From Paenibacillus sp. TCA20 (GTDB lineage Bacteria > Bacillota > Bacilli > Paenibacillales > Paenibacillaceae): 64,000 nucleotides of DNA. Positions 42,390-51,389 of the stretch are shown here, piece by piece. Where the stretch lies: positions 248,001 to 312,000 of the forward strand of contig NZ_BBIW01000003.1 of NCBI RefSeq assembly GCF_000732325.1, given 5' to 3'. Under the pieces are notes generated by a model. The model was not told where the DNA came from, did not search any database, and worked only from the letters and a program-made list of their open reading frames with translations. Each line of letters starts with the position of its first letter. The stretch's first letter is position 1. Made by a program: the position numbers and the translations under genes.

Positions 42390-43243
42390 TCAGGCACCGA
42401 GAACCCGTATTTAGTAAATACAGCTTGGGCTTCAGAAGACTGTAAAAAGTCATAAACCGCTTTTGCCGCTTCGGGATGCGCACTGTCCAATACCACACCT
42501 ACAGGGTATGTAATTGCTGTGTAGCTTGAGGGATCGACAGTGTGCACGATCTTCACTTTGCTGGAAGTAAGTGCATCTGTTTTGTATACAAATCCGGCAT
42601 CGGCATTCCCGGTTTCGACATACTGTAATACTTGCCGCACATCCTTGGCCTGAACTATTTTGGGTTGGAGCTGTTCATATAAGCCAAGCGAAGTAAGCGC
42701 CTCTTGTGCATAGCTTCCTGCAGGTACACTTTCAGGTATGCCGAGGGCAACAATCTTGATATCTTCAGCAGTGAGATCCTGCTCAGAGGACATAGGCAGC
42801 TCGTTGCTGCTGGATGTAATCAGTACGATCTCGTTGGTTAACAGCGTAGTCGTATTTTCTGTATCCATGAGCCCCTTATCTATAAGGGCCTGCATATTTT
42901 TCTCAGCTGCTGACAAAAACAGATCAGCCGGTGCCCCTTGCTCAATCTGCTGCTGAAGAGAGCCGGAGCCGCCAAAGTTGAAGCTGAGCTTTATACCAGG
43001 ATGAGCTGTCTCAAAGCGAGGCTGTAGTTCCTCCAGTACATCAGTTAAGCTTGCAGCCGCTGAGATCGTCAGCTCTGTGCGTTCAGATGAAGGAGTCGAG
43101 GATGCGCTGCTGTCCGAATTGTTATGGTCTGCTGAAGGGTTTGGTGAAGAAGCATTGGGTGATGCACAGGCAGATATGAATACCAGAGCTAGAAGGAAGA
43201 AAGAAATCATACTAAGCTTCGTTTGTTTTAACATAATCTCCAT
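42386..43243 (-). CDS. modA: Molybdate-binding lipoprotein
   Basis: A 285-residue solute-binding lipoprotein with lipobox FISAC near residue 26 and a Ser/Asn-rich linker, then the type 2 periplasmic-binding fold. ELTISAAASLTDVLEEL near 54 contains the Ser residues that hold the oxyanion, and GSGSLQQQIEQGAPADLF near 92 is a ModA signature. It binds molybdate (and tungstate) for ModB. Starts at 43243 and 43234 are both possible and neither has an ideal ribosome binding site. The gene is divergent from a HTH/binding-protein-like regulator. Confidence 0.92.
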   Translation of the reverse strand: MEIMLKQTKLSMISFFLLALVFISACASPNASSPNPSADHNNSDSSASSTPSSERTELTISAAASLTDVLEELQPRFETAHPGIKLSFNFGGSGSLQQQIEQGAPADLFLSAAEKNMQALIDKGLMDTENTTTLLTNEIVLITSSSNELPMSSEQDLTAEDIKIVALGIPESVPAGSYAQEALTSLGLYEQLQPKIVQAKDVRQVLQYVETGNADAGFVYKTDALTSSKVKIVHTVDPSSYTAITYPVGVVLDSAHPEAAKAVYDFLQSSEAQAVFTKYGFSVPE

Positions 43244-43250
43244 CCAATCG

Positions 43251-43286
43251 ATATATTTGATTATAATTAGATATAATTAAATATAT
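43251..43286. promoter_or_regulatory. Candidate operator: 15-bp inverted repeat upstream of modA
   Basis: ATATATTTGATTATA (43251-43265) and TATAATTAAATATAT (43272-43286) form a dyad with one mismatch around a six-base spacer. It starts eight bases before modA and lies about 108 bases before the divergent regulator gene. Its AT-richness means some symmetry may be due to chance. Confidence 0.5.
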
Positions 43287-43393
43287 TATATTGGTTCTTT
43301 GAACAATTACAATACGAGGGTAAGAAAAGAGTATGGTACAATCAATAGCATTAATCATTTGTTATTGCATACCTGACAAGAGGGGTGGTAGAT

Positions 43394-44362
43394 GTGACTG
43401 ATATTTCCTATACAACCGAGGAAATCGCCCAGCTACTAAAAATATCAAAATTAACGGTGTACGATCTGATTAAGAAGGGGCAGCTTACAGCCTATCGTGT
43501 AGGTAAGCAGATGCGGGTCGACCACTCTGATCTTGAGGCGTACAAGCAGCGCTCCAAAGGGGTTGGTCAATATTCTAGTGAGGAGACAAGATCTTTAACT
43601 CCGGTGATCGATGCTCCTGCGAATCCACCAGCTGTTCAGGTGACGACTCAGGGAGTAAGGCAAGTGGTGATTACAGGACAAGATATGAGCCTCGATATTT
43701 TGGTGCGGCATATAGAGAAGCGCTCGCCTGGCATCAGGCCGCTTAGATCCTACGTAGGCAGCCTGGACAGCTTAATTTCCATGTATCAGGGACATTCCGA
43801 TATTGTCAGCACCCATCTACTGGACGGAGATACCGGAGAATACAACATTCCTTATATTCGCAAATTGCTGATCGGCTGCTCTTATAAAGTTGTGAATTTG
43901 ATGAGCAGACGAGCAGGACTATACGTTCAGCCTGGCAATCCTCATGAACTGCATGAGTGGAAGGATCTGGCCAAGCCGGGAATTCGTATGGTGAACCGGG
44001 AGCGGGGTGCAGGAGCACGGGTGCTGCTTGAGGAACAGCTTCGTATGCATGGGATCGCTGCCCGAGAGCTAATGGGCTATTATGACGAGGAATCCAATCA
44101 TTTGGCTGTGGCCGGAAGGGTCGCTTCCAAACAGGCAGATGTCGGAGTAGGCATCGAGAAAGCGGCAACGATTGTGCAAGGGGTGGAATTCATTCCGCTG
44201 ACGATAGAGAGATATGACCTTGTGTTAATAAACAAGCCCGAGAATGAAGTGCTTATCCGAACTGTTCTGGATATATTGCGTTCCGAGTCCTTTATCCGGG
44301 AGCTGGGTTCAATATCGGGATATAATCTATCCCGGACAGGGGAAGTGCTGTTTGAGGCTTGA
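43394..44362 (+). CDS. Excisionase-type HTH regulator with periplasmic-binding-protein-like ligand domain
   Basis: A 322-residue one-component regulator. Residues about 3-55 form a MerR/excisionase-like helix-turn-helix (TTEEIAQLLKISKLTVYDLIKK, then the GQLTAYRVGKQMRVDHSDLEAY wing). Residues about 90-315 match the PBP-like domain family (PF12727 type) that resembles molybdate- or ligand-binding proteins: GSLDSLISMYQG, HLLDGDTGEYN, then RERGAGARVLLEEQL. It lies divergent to modAB, so it probably senses molybdate and controls those genes in place of ModE. GTG at 43394 follows GAGGGG; GTG at 43385 is also in frame. Confidence 0.85.
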   Translation: MTDISYTTEEIAQLLKISKLTVYDLIKKGQLTAYRVGKQMRVDHSDLEAYKQRSKGVGQYSSEETRSLTPVIDAPANPPAVQVTTQGVRQVVITGQDMSLDILVRHIEKRSPGIRPLRSYVGSLDSLISMYQGHSDIVSTHLLDGDTGEYNIPYIRKLLIGCSYKVVNLMSRRAGLYVQPGNPHELHEWKDLAKPGIRMVNRERGAGARVLLEEQLRMHGIAARELMGYYDEESNHLAVAGRVASKQADVGVGIEKAATIVQGVEFIPLTIERYDLVLINKPENEVLIRTVLDILRSESFIRELGSISGYNLSRTGEVLFEA

Positions 44363-44380
44363 AATCTGTGAATATATGTA

Positions 44381-44411
44381 AGAAGGAGCCGAACGCTTGT
44401 CGGCTCCTTCT
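44381..44411. terminator. Bidirectional terminator
   Basis: AGAAGGAGCCGA (44381-44392) pairs with TCGGCTCCTTCT (44400-44411) over 12 bp. It separates the molybdate regulator gene from the convergent pectate lyase gene. Confidence 0.85.
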
Positions 44412-44430
44412 TGCATGTTTGTAGTAACAA

Positions 44431-45780
44431 TTAACGTGCTCCAATATTTGTACCGCTTGGTGTCCCGGCTCCGATCAAATCACTGCCTGAAGCCAGTTTC
44501 AAGAAATTGCCCAATACCGGATTTCCGTTTGCGTCACGAGCAACTGCGGGAACAAGAGACTGAAAATCTTCACTGCTGGCGAGCAGCCCCTTCGTATTGA
44601 CGCTTTTTTTGTTTTTCCACCACACGTTGCTGGATGCTACGTCTGTTCCGCTCGTCTTATCGCTTGCTCCTCCGGCAAAGGATAAATTGTTTGTGAAGAT
44701 ATGCGTACCCTCATCAAATGCAAAATTACTCTGTCCGTTGCTCCAGGATGTATTGTTCTTGAAGTTAATGGAGCCGGGATTGCTGTTAAAAGTAAAGCCG
44801 TGCTTCTTGTTTTGGAAAGCAATGCTGTTAACCACCGTATGATTCACCCCGATATCCTCTCCACCCAGCTTAAATCCGTTGCCGTCACTGCTCGTAGTAG
44901 ACGTTCCGTCCGAGGTTTGACCGTTCTTGTAGGCAATGCTGTTGCGAATCGTTACCGTCCCAATCGGGCCTGTATCATCCTTCGTATAGAGATCCCAGCC
45001 ATCATCGACATTATAAGCCGCTATACATCCATCAAATACGTTGCCGGGGCCGACCGTAAGCTTAGCAGCAAAGCCGTCAGCATCTTCGCCATTATCAGGG
45101 TCGTAATTGTCATGTGAATATGAATTAATAACTTCATTATAAGCGGGCCATTCGCTGTATCCTGCAGTGGACGCATAGCGGCCAAGCTGAATTCCAGTAT
45201 CTCGGTTATGATGCGCTTCTATATTTTCAATACGGTTATAGTTACCGGCTATATACAGTCCGTTATCACCTGCGCCTTTAATTTCCAAACCTTTCACAAG
45301 CCAGTAACTGCCAAACAGCTGCAAACCGCGATTGGTCGAGGCAAAGGATTGGGCTGAAAAGTCAAGGACAGGCTTCTCATTTCCGTAGGCAGCCAGTGTT
45401 TTTCTTGCCGTGGCAGAATTGCCGCTGTTATTTCGATCAATTGTAATGGTAGAGGGATAGCTGTAAGTACCGCCGCGCATATAAATTGTGTAGCCTGCTT
45501 CAATTTGCGTGAGTGCATGTTCAAGGGTTGTCGGACTTTGGAGTGTCCCGGGATTGCTTGCAGAACCGTTAGGAGCTACATATAAATTCCCGGCAGCTGT
45601 GAGAGCCTGTGTATTTTGAGGTCCAGCCTCGGCAATCATTACAGCAGAAGTACTCTCAGCAGATAAACTCGTTAGGGGAAGTAAGGGAAGGGCAAGAGAC
45701 AGGCTGATTCCGGATACAAGCGTTCGGAAGGCGACAGACTTCCGTTTTGTTTTGTAGTCAAGCAGATTCAATTTCGTCAC
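44431..45780 (-). CDS. Secreted pectate lyase, polysaccharide lyase family 9-like
   Basis: A 449-residue secreted right-handed parallel beta-helix protein. A signal peptide (about 1-40) ends near SLSAES. The body has many Asn/Gly-rich coil turns (LFGSYWLVKGLEIKGAGDNG, NRIENIEAHHNRDTGIQLG). The DADGFAAKLTVG segment near 235 fits the PL9 site, where Lys is the base and Asp residues bind calcium, and NVDDGWDLYTKDDTG near 260 is also typical. The enzyme would cleave pectate by beta-elimination, fitting a plant-associated or soil lifestyle. GTG at 45780 follows AGGAGGAATC; the longer reading to 45885 has no support. Confidence 0.88.
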   Translation of the reverse strand: MTKLNLLDYKTKRKSVAFRTLVSGISLSLALPLLPLTSLSAESTSAVMIAEAGPQNTQALTAAGNLYVAPNGSASNPGTLQSPTTLEHALTQIEAGYTIYMRGGTYSYPSTITIDRNNSGNSATARKTLAAYGNEKPVLDFSAQSFASTNRGLQLFGSYWLVKGLEIKGAGDNGLYIAGNYNRIENIEAHHNRDTGIQLGRYASTAGYSEWPAYNEVINSYSHDNYDPDNGEDADGFAAKLTVGPGNVFDGCIAAYNVDDGWDLYTKDDTGPIGTVTIRNSIAYKNGQTSDGTSTTSSDGNGFKLGGEDIGVNHTVVNSIAFQNKKHGFTFNSNPGSINFKNNTSWSNGQSNFAFDEGTHIFTNNLSFAGGASDKTSGTDVASSNVWWKNKKSVNTKGLLASSEDFQSLVPAVARDANGNPVLGNFLKLASGSDLIGAGTPSGTNIGAR

Positions 45781-45984
45781 TACGATTCCTCCTAAAATTT
45801 GATATAGATTGGCACCCGTGGTTTGGTAACGGTTGCAATCTGAATCATACGTGATATGGAGGGGTACAGGAATAATCATCTTCACTGCTCATGAGGAATG
45901 GAGGTTATATCGGAGACGAGCGGCTCCATCGTTACAGAGCTCACATCATCATAATCATTGCATCAGATGTTATGTCTTGTTCTA

Positions 45985-46968
45985 TCAGCACACATCAAAC
46001 TCAACAGGCCAAATAATGGAGCCGCGAGGGATGCTACCCTCCTCAAAGGCAGTGAAATGATGATGCAGCTTGGAGTGATGAGGACCCTCTAATATTTTGA
46101 CCATATATTCGGCGTAAGTGCTGATGTTAACATCAAAGGTTGTACCAAACCGTTCGAGTAAATAGGAGGTTGCTGGTAACGGCAAAGATAAGTGAGAAGC
46201 CGTAAGCGGGTTTAACTTTTGTTTGAAGTAATTTGCAATGAGGAGCAGGGAATGACTGTCCTGTGCCACAATGAAGCTGATTTTCTCCGGGTCTGTGCTG
46301 GAGTATCTAATATATCCGCTAAGTTTCTCATCAATTAATAAGGCAGTGCTGATCGTACCTGCACCGGGGCTGATCCAATCCTGAATAGATGAACCTGGAA
46401 TAAGTGCCAGCGGAGAGGAGGCATGCAGATGCTCCCACATCAGTGAGAAAGACGGAATATCTCCCAGCTCAATACGGCGTTCCCTTACTACGGCAATACG
46501 ATCGGTATAGATGCTCTCCAAAGGAATGTGGACCTGTTCGTCCATCCATGCCTTTCCTTGATATCCGAAGCGAACGTAGTAATGGGGATGACCCAGTACA
46601 ACGGATAAGGCAAAGTTTTTATGTAAGGCACGATGATGGCCCGCTTCGATTAATGCAGATCCGATACCTTGTTTTTGATAATTAGGATGAACTGCTAGTG
46701 GAGACAGAATCAGACCTTGGTAGGTGCTGCCCTGGATACGTATAGGCTGGGGGGTGAATAAAATGTGGCCGATAATCTGCCCATCCAGCTCGCAAACGAG
46801 AGACAGCTCCGGATCAAAAGTGCTCCGTGCTCGCAGTATATTGACAAGAACGGCCTCACCCATTCCGTAGCTGTAAGAGAAGGTGAGAGCATGCAGTTCT
46901 GTAATGGCATAATAGTCGGATGGATACTCTTGGCGGATGGTCCAATTCATTCGTTCATAGCGCCCCAT
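45985..46968 (-). CDS. GNAT family N-acetyltransferase, two-domain
   Basis: A 327-residue protein. Residues about 1-150 are a GNAT acetyltransferase fold with LAVHPNYQKQGIGSALIEAG near 90-109, the acetyl-CoA pyrophosphate-binding motif, and VLGHPHYYVRFGY near 122, typical of the YhbS-like group. The C-terminal half (about 165-327) looks like a second, more divergent alpha/beta domain. The acceptor is unknown. Starts at 46968 and 46950 are both in frame, and neither has a strong ribosome binding site. Confidence 0.8.
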   Translation of the reverse strand: MGRYERMNWTIRQEYPSDYYAITELHALTFSYSYGMGEAVLVNILRARSTFDPELSLVCELDGQIIGHILFTPQPIRIQGSTYQGLILSPLAVHPNYQKQGIGSALIEAGHHRALHKNFALSVVLGHPHYYVRFGYQGKAWMDEQVHIPLESIYTDRIAVVRERRIELGDIPSFSLMWEHLHASSPLALIPGSSIQDWISPGAGTISTALLIDEKLSGYIRYSSTDPEKISFIVAQDSHSLLLIANYFKQKLNPLTASHLSLPLPATSYLLERFGTTFDVNISTYAEYMVKILEGPHHSKLHHHFTAFEEGSIPRGSIIWPVEFDVC

Positions 46969-47167
46969 TTCTATATACTATGCGTACCTGGTTACTTTTT
47001 GAGCATAGCTTAAGCAAGCTGCTTCATTTTAATGCATCTAATCAACAATAAAAAAGAATTGCTATCATCTTGGATTTATGAGATAATTGATGTTTGCCTG
47101 AATTGGTATTTAGATATCATGGCGTGGATTTACCTTATAAGAAAAATGTTAATGTGGGGGAGTAACC

Positions 47168-49144
47168 GTGGAGCGATATCCTTTCTCCTATAATCCGACC
47201 GAGCCTTTCGTGAAGCAAGTGGGCGATTGGGTGGCGGATGTATTTTATGATATGTTGCCCGAGCATGGTTTTGAAGTGCGGGATGAACAGATTTATATGG
47301 CGTATCAGCTGGAAAGAGCCTATGCCGACAAGAAGACGATATTTGCAGAAGCAGGTGTCGGTACGGGGAAGACGCTCGTGTATTTGCTGTATGCGGTGAA
47401 CTATGCCCGTTATACCCGTAAACCAGCTGTAATTGCTTGTGCGGACGAATCGTTAATTGAGCAGCTCGTCAAGCCGGAAGGCGATATTGCCAAGCTTGCA
47501 CGCTACTTGGGATTGAACATTGACGCAAGACTGGGGAAATCCCCGGATCAATATATTTGTCTTAAAAAGATGGACGGCGCCCGCCTTAAGGATGAGGATG
47601 CCGGTGTAATTGAAGAGGTATATGACAGTCTGCCGGACTTCGTCCATTCGCCTGGAACGCTGCAGACCTTCTCGCCCTATGGGGACAGGAAGGAATATCC
47701 CCATCTAAACGATGAGCAGTGGGACAAGATCAGCTGGGATTCTTTCCAGGATTGTTTTGTGTGCGACAAAAGGCATCGCTGCGGGATGACCCTCTCGAGA
47801 GATCATTACCGTAAGTCCACCGATCTCATCATTTGTTCTCACGATTATTATATGGAGCATGTCTGGACGTATGAAGGGAGAAAGAGGGAAGGTCAGCTTC
47901 CGCTGCTTCCTGAGCACAGCTCTGTCGTGTTTGACGAAGGCCATCTGCTGGAATCTGCTGCACAGCATGCGCTCAGCTATAAGCTGAAGCACACCGCTTT
48001 TGAAGAGATGATTACAAGGCTTCTGGATGGAGAAATACGTGAAACGCTCGCTGAGCGGGTAGAGGATGCCATTGACCAAAGTAAAGTGGTATTCAGCTTG
48101 GTTCAAGAGCTCAGTACTACCATTCCGGGATCAGATCGAAAAAGAGTGGGTGTTAATGAGGCTTTGCTCATACAGTTAAATCACTGGAATGATACGCTTG
48201 AGGCGATTGACGAGGAGCTGGTGTTCGAAAGCGGCCTGCACACACTCAATGAATATAAGCTTCGAATTGTGGAGGTGCACCTTGAGATGATTCAAACTGC
48301 TCTCCAGCTGTTCAGACAGCCTGGCAGCTATATTTGCTGGGCAGAAGAGAGCGAGGATGGCGACGTAACGCTAGCTGTTATGCCGCAAAAGGTCAAAGAA
48401 GTGCTGGAGCAGCGAGTATTCGGGCTGAATATGCCGATCGTATTCTCCTCTGCAACACTATCCGTAGGACAGTCTTTTGATTATGTCGCTGATAGTCTTG
48501 GTATTACCGATTATTTATCGTTCTCCGTGAATTCACCATATAATTATGCCGATCAGATGAGACTGATTGTACCTGAAGAGCTCTGCGAGGCGGGAGAGCT
48601 TCGAAGTGAGGTTCTCTTTGCCAAAAAGCTGGCGAGTGCCGCCAAGCTGCTCGCACACTCCGAAGGACGAGCCCTTCTTCTGTTCACTACAATGGAAGAG
48701 CTGCGAAGATTCAAGCAGGCTGCAGCCCAGCACCCTTATTTCGCTTCCTATAAGATGCTGTTCGAAGGGGACAGAGAGATCAGCAGCCTAATTGCAGACT
48801 TCCAGAACAATGAGGAAACGGTACTCTGTGCAACGAGCTTGTGGGAAGGACTGGACGTACCGGGACCCTCCTTATCCAACGTCATGATCTGGTCACTTCC
48901 GTATCCGCCGGAAGATCCGGTATTTATGGCCAAGAGGGAGGCAGCAGAGTCCAGCTATGAGGAAGTGGACATGCCTTATATGCTTCTTAGACTGCGGCAA
49001 GGGCTCGGGCGATTGATTCGTTCGTCGTCGGATCAGGGAATTGCCGCTGTGCTTGATCCTGAGATTGTCGCAGATTCGAAGGTCAGAGAACGGGTGGAAG
49101 CTGTGCTTCCTCAAGGAGCAGTACTCAGAGTGGAGAAGATATAG
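47168..49144 (+). CDS. DinG/XPD-like ATP-dependent DNA helicase with Fe-S cluster motif
   Basis: A 658-residue superfamily 2 helicase of the DinG/YoaA/XPD group. Walker A is EAGVGTGKT near 62-70 and Walker B FDEGH near 255-259. Between them are four cysteines, C131, C196, C199 and C205 (QYICLKK and DCFVCDKRHRC), the arrangement that ligates a 4Fe-4S cluster in XPD-like enzymes. The C-terminal half has SATLS near 428, LWEGLDVPG near 561 and QGLGRLIRSSSD near 617. It would unwind 5'-tailed, forked or R-loop DNA during repair. GTG start with GGGGGAG upstream. No LexA box was seen. Confidence 0.88.
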   Translation: MERYPFSYNPTEPFVKQVGDWVADVFYDMLPEHGFEVRDEQIYMAYQLERAYADKKTIFAEAGVGTGKTLVYLLYAVNYARYTRKPAVIACADESLIEQLVKPEGDIAKLARYLGLNIDARLGKSPDQYICLKKMDGARLKDEDAGVIEEVYDSLPDFVHSPGTLQTFSPYGDRKEYPHLNDEQWDKISWDSFQDCFVCDKRHRCGMTLSRDHYRKSTDLIICSHDYYMEHVWTYEGRKREGQLPLLPEHSSVVFDEGHLLESAAQHALSYKLKHTAFEEMITRLLDGEIRETLAERVEDAIDQSKVVFSLVQELSTTIPGSDRKRVGVNEALLIQLNHWNDTLEAIDEELVFESGLHTLNEYKLRIVEVHLEMIQTALQLFRQPGSYICWAEESEDGDVTLAVMPQKVKEVLEQRVFGLNMPIVFSSATLSVGQSFDYVADSLGITDYLSFSVNSPYNYADQMRLIVPEELCEAGELRSEVLFAKKLASAAKLLAHSEGRALLLFTTMEELRRFKQAAAQHPYFASYKMLFEGDREISSLIADFQNNEETVLCATSLWEGLDVPGPSLSNVMIWSLPYPPEDPVFMAKREAAESSYEEVDMPYMLLRLRQGLGRLIRSSSDQGIAAVLDPEIVADSKVRERVEAVLPQGAVLRVEKI

Positions 49145-49204
49145 CTGCTGAACCACAAACCATTGGCTTGATTTAAATTGAAACGATTAATATAGATAAT
49201 AAAT

Positions 49205-49274
49205 AAAGGTCAGTGATCTGATTCTTGTAAGTCTCTTGCAGACTTCACGAAGGAGCAGTTACTGACCTTTTTTA
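49205..49274. terminator. Bidirectional terminator between the helicase gene and cysK
   Basis: AAAGGTCAGT (49205-49214) pairs with ACTGACCTTT (49261-49270), enclosing a second hairpin AAGTCT/AGACTT (49229-49245). T6 follows on the plus strand. Confidence 0.75.
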
Positions 49275-49293
49275 TACAGGATGTATAGGCTTC

Positions 49294-50256
49294 CTACTTA
49301 TCAAAAAAACCTGTGCTGAGGTAGCGTTCGCCTGTATCCGGAGCGATACAGAGCACTTTGTGACCAGCTCCCAGCTGCTTGGCGATCTGCAGCCCGGCCC
49401 ACACCGATGCGCCGGAAGACGGACCGAGCAGAAGTCCTTCCTCAGCGGCCAGTCGCCGCATGATATCTAGAGCATCCTCGTCCGTTACTTGAATAATCTC
49501 ATCCCACACATGGGTGTTGACGATGGAAGGAATAAACCCGGGGCTCGTCCCGACCAGTTTATGAGGGCCAGGCTCACCGCCGGACAATACGGGGGACCCC
49601 GCAGGTTCAACTGCATAGATCCGAATGTCTGAAATCTGACGGCGGAGCTCTTCACCGGTTCCTGTAATGGTTCCGCCGGTTCCCGAAGTCGCTACAAAAG
49701 CATCTAATTTCCCATCCATCTGGGTCATGATTTCGAGTGCTGTTGTCGTTCGGTGAGCATCCGGATTGGCTTGATTCTCAAATTGCTGCGGGATGAAGCT
49801 CCCCGGTATGGCTTCTTTAAGCTCCAGCGCTTTTTGAATCGCTCCGGGCATACGCTCGGCAGCAGGAGTGAGTACAACCTCTGCGCCGTACGCCTTGAGT
49901 ATGTTAATTCGTTCTTTGCTCATGTTATCAGGCATGACTAGAATTGCTTTATACCCTTTGGCTGCGGCGTTCATAGCCAGACCGATGCCTGTGTTTCCGC
50001 TGGTAGGCTCTATAATGGTTGCGCCAGGCTGAAGAAGGCCGCGGAGTTCCGCCTGTCTGATCAGATTGGCTGCCGCACGGTCCTTCACACTGCCGCTGGG
50101 ATTGAAGTATTCGAGCTTGACGTATACATCAGCATGATCGGCTTTCGGTAGACGATTCAGCCTGACGACCGGAGTGTTACCGATCAATTCGGTTACATTG
50201 TTTACAACGAGGCGCTTGCCTGATTTCGGCACGGCAGAATGATTTTGATCATGCAT
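49294..50256 (-). CDS. cysK: Cysteine synthase (O-acetylserine sulfhydrylase)
   Basis: A 320-residue PLP enzyme that makes cysteine from O-acetylserine and sulfide. The PLP-binding lysine is in NPSGSVKDRAA near 53-63, the substrate loop is TSGNTGI near 84, the phosphate loop is TSGTGGT near 190, and GPSSGASVWAG near 278 is also conserved. The N-terminal 18 residues are a short extension. AAAGGGGA lies eight bases before the ATG. The upstream region has a short CCTA/TAGG dyad at 50281-50297, and further up an unusual 14-bp tandem repeat. The protein could also act on other acceptors, as CysK/CysM specificity is hard to read from sequence. Confidence 0.92.
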   Translation of the reverse strand: MHDQNHSAVPKSGKRLVVNNVTELIGNTPVVRLNRLPKADHADVYVKLEYFNPSGSVKDRAAANLIRQAELRGLLQPGATIIEPTSGNTGIGLAMNAAAKGYKAILVMPDNMSKERINILKAYGAEVVLTPAAERMPGAIQKALELKEAIPGSFIPQQFENQANPDAHRTTTALEIMTQMDGKLDAFVATSGTGGTITGTGEELRRQISDIRIYAVEPAGSPVLSGGEPGPHKLVGTSPGFIPSIVNTHVWDEIIQVTDEDALDIMRRLAAEEGLLLGPSSGASVWAGLQIAKQLGAGHKVLCIAPDTGERYLSTGFFDK

Positions 50257-50330
50257 GTGAAAGTCCCCTTTAGTTAATACCCTATTATTTCAGTAGGAAT
50301 ATATATCTTCTAATATCATACGAACAGAAA

Positions 50331-50428
50331 GACAGCTCCGTCAAGACAGCTCCGTCAAGACAGCTCCGTCAAGACAGCTCCGTCAAGACAGCTCCGTCAA
50401 GACAGCTCCGTCAAGACAGCTCCGTCAG
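50331..50428. repeat. 14-bp tandem minisatellite, seven copies
   Basis: The unit GACAGCTCCGTCAA repeats head to tail seven times without interruption; the last copy (50415-50428) ends in G instead of A. On the minus strand it starts inside the last codons and stop of the small gene ending at 50411, and six copies run downstream towards cysK. Fourteen is not a multiple of three, and the unit carries the in-frame stop, so expansion does not lengthen the protein. Confidence 0.97.
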
Positions 50429-50797
50429 GTCAATGCCCAGCCGTTCGCTCATTTCCTTCATGACTTCGGTCTTGCAGAAGGTCCACAGTAAATATAGGCG
50501 CCGGTGATATCCCCGGCACAGGTAGCGCATTTCAAATCCTTCCCTCAGCTTGTTCTCCTCGTAAATGCGGATCCCGCCTCTACGCATCTGTATCCGGATA
50601 TCCGTCAAATTTCGGGTTACATCCATCTGGATGCGGGTTAAATGATGGACATACAGCTGAGGCATATGCAAAGAAACATGCTGTATGGTATGAATGTCCT
50701 GTTCAAGCACATCCAGCATGAGAATGTGCATCATATATTTTTTGACCAGCAAATGATCTGCTTCACTGGGGACCGGGGCGGTGGATGATGTAGACAT
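50411..50797 (-). CDS. Small protein of unknown function with LexA box upstream
   Basis: A 128-residue protein I do not recognise. It is basic and predicted mostly helical, rich in Arg, His, Met and Leu, with no signal peptide or membrane helix. Features include HMPQLYVHHLTRIQMDV near 55-71 and RYLCRGYHRRLYLLWTF near 92-108. ATG at 50797 has AAGGAAGTG upstream; a longer reading to 50893 would run across the LexA box. A LexA operator 67 bases upstream suggests DNA-damage induction. The last five codons are the founding copy of a 14-bp tandem repeat. Confidence 0.6.
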   Translation of the reverse strand: MSTSSTAPVPSEADHLLVKKYMMHILMLDVLEQDIHTIQHVSLHMPQLYVHHLTRIQMDVTRNLTDIRIQMRRGGIRIYEENKLREGFEMRYLCRGYHRRLYLLWTFCKTEVMKEMSERLGIDLTELS

Positions 50798-50861
50798 CCC
50801 GTTCACTTCCTTACTGATATGTAGTTGAATCCGTTTCATACTATTCTTTGAATTATATTTA

Positions 50862-50877
50862 CAGAACATATGTTCCT
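50862..50877. promoter_or_regulatory. LexA (DinR) operator in the divergent intergenic region
   Basis: GAAC-ATAT-GTTC at 50864-50875 is a perfect dyad of the GAAC-N4-GTTC SOS class. It lies 67 bases from the minus-strand unknown gene and 93 bases from the plus-strand VOC gene, so it could control either or both. Confidence 0.75.
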
Positions 50878-50967
50878 GTAATATTATATTCAATATAAGA
50901 TCTGTTTATGCGGTCTGACAAGTGGAAATTGCATACATACGGATGGGGAGAGGGGTTTGATGAAGCG

Positions 50968-51369
50968 ATGATTCATCATCTAGAGATCTATGTCTCTGAT
51001 TTGGAGAGAAGCACTGAATTCTGGGGATGGCTTCTAACGGAGCTGGGATATGAGCAGTATCAGAAATGGGAGAAGGGAATAAGCTGGAGATTTGGAGCGG
51101 CTTATCTTGTATTTGTACAGGCCGAGGACCGATTTCTTGATGTCCCGTATCACAGATGCAGAGTAGGGCTTAATCATCTTGCTTTTCACGCCGAATCAAG
51201 AGCGCAGGTCGATTCGCTTACCCGTCAGATGAGGGATAGAGGAGTTCCGATCTTGTACGAGAATCTTCACCCTTATGCGGGAGGAGAGCAGTATTACGCT
51301 GTATATTTTGAAGATCCTGACCGAATTAAGGTAGAGCTTACAGCACCATCGGAGAATACATACAGCTAA
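50968..51369 (+). CDS. VOC (glyoxalase/bleomycin resistance) family protein
   Basis: A 133-residue protein of the vicinal oxygen chelate superfamily, built from two beta-alpha-beta-beta-beta units. Candidate metal ligands are the His in MIHHLEIYVSD at the start, the His in LNHLAFHA near 74 and the Glu in RIKVELTAP near 122. The substrate is unknown; relatives include lyases, dioxygenases and drug-binding proteins. ATG at 50968 gives the standard N-terminus, and GAGAGGGG lies upstream. The longer reading from 50908 adds 20 residues without family support. Confidence 0.82.
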   Translation: MIHHLEIYVSDLERSTEFWGWLLTELGYEQYQKWEKGISWRFGAAYLVFVQAEDRFLDVPYHRCRVGLNHLAFHAESRAQVDSLTRQMRDRGVPILYENLHPYAGGEQYYAVYFEDPDRIKVELTAPSENTYS

Positions 51370-51389
51370 TTGACAATGGATAAGAGAAA

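Noticed and set aside
50331..50428. CRISPR array
   Set aside because: The repeats are contiguous 14-mers with no spacers, and no cas genes are nearby.
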